In this document: in pieces, positions 17,336-20,534 of the stretch | How the letters are laid out: every line of letters begins with the position of its first letter | How positions within the stretch are numbered: position 1 is the stretch's first letter | NCBI GenBank assembly: GCA_034437615.1 | Contig: DAOTTW010000433.1 | Coordinates: forward strand, 1-20,534 | Direction of reading: 5' to 3' | DNA length: 20,534 bases | Source: DAOTTW01 sp034437615 | GTDB taxonomy: Bacteria; Chloroflexota; Anaerolineae; Aggregatilineales; Phototrophicaceae | Made by a program: the position numbers and the translations under genes | Notes under the pieces: model-generated | What the model was told of the DNA's origin: nothing | The model's database searches: none | The model's input: only the letters and a program-made list of their open reading frames with translations

Positions 17336-18730
17336 TTAACGCACAGATTGTACTTCATGATGAGGTGTAGCGCGAATGGTCAACACATAATGCGCCGCCA
17401 ACAAGCCTAACATCCACCACAACAAGAAGCCGAAGCGATCCCACAGTGTAATGGCATCCCCCAGACCATACACCGCATGAGCCAGTAGCCCGGCACCAAT
17501 CGTTAGCACAGGCACCCGCGCTACACGTGTGACCTGTCGCCAACAGCGCCACACCATTCTGAGGATAATCAGCGTGCAAGCGGCGTACAGCAGCAAGCCC
17601 GGTATGCCGAAATCCGCGCCAAGCTGCAAAAGCTCATTATGGGCGTGGGGTGGGCCGTAGCCGCGCCCCTGATAATACGGGATGGTGTCATAACGTGGCT
17701 GTCGTGCTGCTGTGCGGAACATAGCCATGCCGACCCCGGTCATGGGGTAGTCGGCCACCATTTGCAGCGTCACCGCCCAGGTGTCGAGGCGTGATTGTAG
17801 CGTTTGTTCATCGCGTGATCCGGCAGCTAGCGCTGTGCCAGCGCCCGATGTGCTTGCGGGGTCTGTGGGTTGTAACAGGCGCACCAGATCAGCGGGGCCG
17901 ACGTTGAAGAAGATCATCACCTGTAGCACGATCAACGCGCCAACGCCAGCCGTTGCCGGGATGCGCCAGCGCCAATTGGCGCTTAGGAGCACGGCTAGCA
18001 GCATCAGCGCCAGCAAAACGCCAGCCAACGCAAAGCGGCTCTGGCCCAGGAAGAGCGCAAACAGCAAAGCGGCCCCCGTTGCGAAACCAGCAAGGCGGAT
18101 GAACCACAAGCGCAGGCGTTGCCCAGGCGTTTCATGGGCGTTGTTTGGGTAGGCCAACAGCCCCAATAGCAATGGACATAACCACGCCATCGCACCACCG
18201 ACCTCATTCGGATTGAAGCCAAGCAGCATATCCGGGACGACCTGCCGATAATCGAAGCGCGGCAAAGCAGCGATGATGCCGTTCAGCGCGACGGTCTTTG
18301 ATGTCTCGAAGATGGTTGTGGTAATCCCCAGGAAGGCCAGCAGCGCCCCCATGCCAATCGTCAGCAGCAGCAGGCCATCCAAGCGGCGTTGTATGCGGGC
18401 GTATTCCACCATGTAGACGACAAGCCAGATGCCAAGCAGAGGGCGACAAGCTACCACGATGTAATGTGATCGCGTGAGTGGGGCTGTGTTGTAATTCAGG
18501 GCCATCAGCGGCAGCAGCAATAACAGCAGCCAGATCAGCGTTAGCGGCGTGAATAAGCGCCCGTGCAGCAACAAGCGTAGCGCGAAAAAGGGCTGAGCGA
18601 GCCACAAGAGCCACACCCAATGATCGCGGATGTGCGGGGCATGGTGCCAGAAAGCTACAATTGTGACAAGCAAGACCGCTAGTTCTAAATAGATCAGTAG
18701 GTGTTTTGCTATAGTGTGAAAATGGGCCAT
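17336..18730 (-). CDS. O-antigen ligase/polymerase-like membrane protein (Wzy_C family)
   Basis: This is a polytopic membrane protein of 464 residues with about ten or more hydrophobic helices. A large extracytoplasmic loop (about 275-375) carries the family hallmarks. These are GFNPNEVGG (171-179) near the centre, LGQSRFALAGV (228-238), an arginine in SRLDTW (313-318), and GPPHAHNELLQLGADFGIPG (359-378) before a helix. The H-x-H-N motif is typical of WaaL ligases and Wzy polymerases, which join or polymerise lipid-linked glycans at the membrane. No glycosyltransferase or flippase gene is nearby, so the substrate cannot be named. The start at the ATG at 18730 is chosen because AGGG lies 8 bases before it. 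The frame extends to GTG at 18781 (17 more residues) with a poorer site. It is the first gene of the minus-strand block leading to the two kinases and is divergent from the BTAD regulator. Confidence 0.85.
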   Translation of the reverse strand: MAHFHTIAKHLLIYLELAVLLVTIVAFWHHAPHIRDHWVWLLWLAQPFFALRLLLHGRLFTPLTLIWLLLLLLPLMALNYNTAPLTRSHYIVVACRPLLGIWLVVYMVEYARIQRRLDGLLLLTIGMGALLAFLGITTTIFETSKTVALNGIIAALPRFDYRQVVPDMLLGFNPNEVGGAMAWLCPLLLGLLAYPNNAHETPGQRLRLWFIRLAGFATGAALLFALFLGQSRFALAGVLLALMLLAVLLSANWRWRIPATAGVGALIVLQVMIFFNVGPADLVRLLQPTDPASTSGAGTALAAGSRDEQTLQSRLDTWAVTLQMVADYPMTGVGMAMFRTAARQPRYDTIPYYQGRGYGPPHAHNELLQLGADFGIPGLLLYAACTLIILRMVWRCWRQVTRVARVPVLTIGAGLLAHAVYGLGDAITLWDRFGFLLWWMLGLLAAHYVLTIRATPHHEVQSVR

Positions 18731-18815
18731 AACTTGTACCCTGGGCTGTGATGAGGGCCTGTGATACATGAATCCGTTCACTATGCCTGATGAGGTCGAA
18801 TGGTATGCGATGCAT

Positions 18816-18845
18816 TTGACCCCCTACTTATGCTTATGTTACCAT
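18816..18845 (+). promoter_or_regulatory. Possible sigma-70-type promoter of the BTAD regulator gene
   Basis: TTGACC (18816-18821) is a near-consensus -35. TACCAT (18840-18845), 18 bases further on, is a fair -10. The tandem CTTATG hexamers fall in the spacer between them, so a bound protein would directly affect polymerase. Confidence 0.4.
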
Positions 18846-18863
18846 CTTTGGACATAAGGCTTT

Positions 18864-18887
18864 AGTGGTCTCGTAATAGCGACCACT
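18864..18887. promoter_or_regulatory. 24-bp inverted repeat in the leader of the BTAD regulator gene
   Basis: AGTGGTC (18864-18870) and GACCACT (18881-18887) are exact complements around a 10-base centre. If transcription starts near the promoter proposed above, the dyad lies in the 5' leader, either as an operator or as an RNA hairpin about 40 bases before the start codon. Confidence 0.5.
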
Positions 18888-18924
18888 GAGTCTGCATAAG
18901 TGTAAAATGACGAGGACTGCATGT

Positions 18925-20226
18925 ATGTTACTATACCAAGATGTTACAAATGTTTCACTCGAATCCTTCCGTGAGATGGCTGCGGGTAAAAAGGTCATTC
19001 TGCTGTATCCCTGGACGAACTACAGAAACCTGTTTTTGTCCTACTTCATGAATGACATCGAAGAAGGCTTGTTATACTACCGCATCCCAGAAAACACAAA
19101 CAGCCATACCGTATGGCTGCAAGCATTGTGTGATGAGTTGGATTCTGTGCTAGAGGGATTCGGCCACAACCTGTCGAATCTGCTACCAGATGGCCGCCCG
19201 GATGAGTTGGGGCGTGCGCTGGCCGCCGACCTGGGCGCGATTCAACTGCCGAGCGTGATTTGCTTCCTGGATGAACTGGACAGGGTGCCGCACGATGACG
19301 ACTTCGAGCTGTTCATTCGGACGCTTGTTGACGCGCTGCCGGACCACGTGCAATTAACGGTCAATTCCAGGTTGCTGACGTATCAGCCCTGGATTGATAT
19401 GGTGGATAATGGCTTTGCAACTGTGATGGGAACCGCTTTTCGGCGCGATAACCTGCTGTTCACGGCGGAGGATTCACCCAAGCCACAGCTAGAAGTCTAC
19501 GCCTTCGGGCGCGGGCACGTGCTTGTGAATGGACGCGAAATTGTAAATTGGGATGGTGCCTTGCCACGCAATCTGTTCTTCTATTTTGTCGATAACAAAA
19601 TGGTCACGCGCAACGAAATCTTCGACGTTTTCTGGCCTAAGCTATCGGTAAAAGAGGCGACTAATGTGTTTCACGTGACCAAACGCAAGATCACGGAGCG
19701 CATTTCAAGCAATGTCGAAGACGCCGACAACTACGAGCTAACGCAATACACGGCTGGCTTTTATCAGCCGAGCAAGAAGGTCGTGCGCCATTATGATGTA
19801 GAAGACTTTGAGGAGGCAATCAATCAGGCAGCGATGGTGGATAACCCGCGTGAGCGCGAGCACCTCTATCGGCGTGCAATCGAGATTTACAAAGCACCCT
19901 TCTTGCAGACGATTGACATGCCCTGGGTAGAACAACGCCGCGAAAAGCTACGCCATATGTATTCAGAGGCGCTGATCGGCGTGGGGCGCTTGCATCGCGA
20001 TCAAGAACGCTATGAGGAAGCGCTGGGCTTCTTCATTCGTGCGCTACGAGAGATGCCACAGAGGGAAGATATTTACCGCGAAGTGATGATTATGTACTCG
20101 AAGCTGGGTCGTCGGGATGACGCCATTGAGCACTATCACATGCTAGAGCGCCATCTGGATGATACCGTTGGTGTGCCGCCTTCAAAGGAGACGCGCCGCC
20201 TGTTTACAGAGATACAGGGCGGTTAG
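18925..20226 (+). CDS. BTAD/SARP-type transcriptional regulator with degenerate STAND-like N-terminus
   Basis: The frame opens with ATG at 18907 (439 residues), but the ATG at 18925 is preferred because CGAGGA lies 8 bases before it; the first ATG has no ribosome site. Residue numbers follow the longer form. Residues about 25-185 resemble a MalT/STAND NTPase with a Walker B-like VICFLDELD (118-125) and an SR sensor (NSRLL, 153-157). The P-loop position reads ILLYPWTNYRNLF with no GxxxxGK[ST], so ATP binding is doubtful. Residues about 194-285 fit a winged-helix OmpR/SARP-type DNA-binding domain. Residues about 293-437 form the TPR-like bacterial transcriptional activation domain (ERRAIEIY-type helices, EDIYREVMIMYSKLGRRDDAI). 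There is no receiver, so control is by another route. Its likely targets are its own promoter and the divergent ligase-kinase block. The N-terminal coding part looks more AT-rich than the rest. Confidence 0.86.
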   Translation: MLLYQDVTNVSLESFREMAAGKKVILLYPWTNYRNLFLSYFMNDIEEGLLYYRIPENTNSHTVWLQALCDELDSVLEGFGHNLSNLLPDGRPDELGRALAADLGAIQLPSVICFLDELDRVPHDDDFELFIRTLVDALPDHVQLTVNSRLLTYQPWIDMVDNGFATVMGTAFRRDNLLFTAEDSPKPQLEVYAFGRGHVLVNGREIVNWDGALPRNLFFYFVDNKMVTRNEIFDVFWPKLSVKEATNVFHVTKRKITERISSNVEDADNYELTQYTAGFYQPSKKVVRHYDVEDFEEAINQAAMVDNPREREHLYRRAIEIYKAPFLQTIDMPWVEQRREKLRHMYSEALIGVGRLHRDQERYEEALGFFIRALREMPQREDIYREVMIMYSKLGRRDDAIEHYHMLERHLDDTVGVPPSKETRRLFTEIQGG

Positions 20227-20314
20227 CCTGCGCTTATTCGCTTTGGCAGCACCACTCTACGTTTTCTTGTCGCTCTGATGGCTGCTCAGGTAGGCATGTT
20301 TTGCCCGCGAATTG

Positions 20315-20346
20315 GCCCTCACCCCCTCAATCCCCCTTTTCAGGGG
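20315..20346. repeat. GCCCTCACCCC-type GC-rich repeat with small hairpin
   Basis: GCCCTCACCCC (20315-20325) matches, in inverted orientation, the block at 87-97 near the left end of the window. CCCCT (20333-20337) pairs with AGGGG (20342-20346) around TTTC. Both copies follow the pattern of a G/C-skewed block next to a CCCCT/AGGGG hairpin, which suggests one repeat family. Confidence 0.55.
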
Positions 20347-20359
20347 TAGGTATCTCGGC

Positions 20360-20384
20360 GGACGTGCCATTGCACGTCCCTACA
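20360..20384 (+). repeat. REP-like palindromic unit 1
   Basis: GGACGTGC and GCACGTCC are perfect 8-bp arms around CATT, followed by the asymmetric tag CTACA. This defines the unit orientation. Confidence 0.7.
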
Positions 20385-20399
20385 CAGCCGTTTTGGACC

Positions 20400-20423
20400 G
20401 TAGGGACGCCATTCTTGGCGTCC
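20400..20423 (-). repeat. REP-like palindromic unit 2 (inverted)
   Basis: The tag GTAG precedes the arms GGACGCCA and TGGCGTCC around TTCT. The arms are perfect and the unit is inverted relative to unit 1, 15 bases away. Confidence 0.7.
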
Positions 20424-20458
20424 GGGGCGGCGTCAGCCGCTATAAAATACAGTGTGGC

Positions 20459-20484
20459 GGACGCACCAGTGGCGCGTCCCTACA
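20459..20484 (+). repeat. REP-like palindromic unit 3
   Basis: GGACGC and GCGTCC pair, with CC/GG pairing inside after one A/C mismatch, and the CTACA tag follows. It has the same orientation as unit 1. Confidence 0.65.
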
Positions 20485-20509
20485 GACCTGTTGTGAATGA
20501 TTGCGACCC

Positions 20510-20534
20510 TGTAGGGACAGGGCACTGACCTGTG
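20510..20534 (-). repeat. REP-like palindromic unit 4 (inverted, cut by window end)
   Basis: GTAGGGACAGG is followed by CCTGT near the last base. The unit appears to continue beyond the window and is inverted relative to unit 3. Confidence 0.55.

Larger units (their letters stand above)
18731..18906. promoter_or_regulatory. Divergent regulatory spacer with repeated CTTATG hexamers
   Basis: The spacer between the ligase-like gene and the BTAD regulator holds four copies of CTTATG or its complement. Two are in tandem (18827-18832, 18833-18838) and two are inverted (CATAAG at 18853-18858 and 18895-18900). On random expectation four hexamer hits in about 75 bases would be rare. BTAD/SARP activators are known to bind short direct repeats near promoters, so these are candidate binding sites for the adjacent regulator. 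The direct link is inference. Confidence 0.5.
20227..20534. other. Non-coding tract of intergenic repeats at the right end
   Basis: No credible gene is seen in these 308 bases. Short open frames here run through palindromic repeats and have no ribosome site. The stretch holds one GCCCTCACCCC-type repeat and at least four GTAGGGACG-type palindromes, and it runs off the window end. Confidence 0.65.

Noticed and set aside
20301..20528. Open frames through the right-end repeats
   Set aside because: The sequence consists of palindromic repeat units and the translations are proline/alanine-rich without domains or ribosome sites.
20360..20534. CRISPR array
   Set aside because: The units are inverted relative to each other, vary in their arms and have spacers of unequal length. 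CRISPR repeats are near-identical and in the same orientation, and no cas genes are present.

Overview
The window looks like a chromosomal segment of a Chloroflexota bacterium, most likely from the Anaerolineae or a related class. This is inferred from the protein types alone. They include giant membrane histidine kinases with strings of GAF domains, GAF-only membrane proteins without an output domain, and a BTAD (SARP-type) regulator with a MalT/STAND-like front half. The intergenic spacers carry GC-rich palindromic repeats. No rRNA, tRNA, CRISPR array or transposase is visible, and coding density is high.

Layout. Bases 1-135 are a non-coding repeat tract with a strong hairpin. From 8468 leftwards the minus strand carries six genes in tight order. 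First come two stand-alone receiver proteins (8468-8100 and 7994-7575). A soluble protein with four GAF domains follows (7517-5277), then three paralogous six-helix membrane proteins with a GAF domain (5268-3568, 3509-1821, 1821-136). Spacing is 105, 57, 8, 58 and -1 bases. A plus-strand cyclophilin (8797-9288) interrupts the minus-strand run. Further right, again on the minus strand, are an O-antigen-ligase/Wzy_C-type membrane protein (18730-17336), a 1512-residue histidine kinase (17293-12755) and an overlapping 1155-residue histidine kinase (12768-9301). Divergent from the ligase, on the plus strand, is the BTAD regulator (18925-20226). The window ends in a non-coding tract with at least four palindromic REP-like units.

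How the parts may work together (inference). The cluster is a signalling module with a large input side: five GAF domains and one PAS in one kinase, three GAF domains and one PAS in the other, and seven or more complete GAF domains in the four GAF-only proteins. It has two receivers and no DNA-binding response regulator. The receivers are the natural phosphoryl acceptors of the two kinases. The GAF-only proteins share a W-x-x-Y/F linker, a half-GAF and a truncated GAF-like tail, so they could be co-sensors or assembly partners of the kinases. The only DNA-binding protein in the window is the BTAD regulator, which has no receiver domain. It lies divergent to the ligase across a spacer with repeated CTTATG hexamers and a 24-bp dyad. 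The receiver/cyclophilin divergent spacer holds two identical 13-base dyad elements that look like operators.
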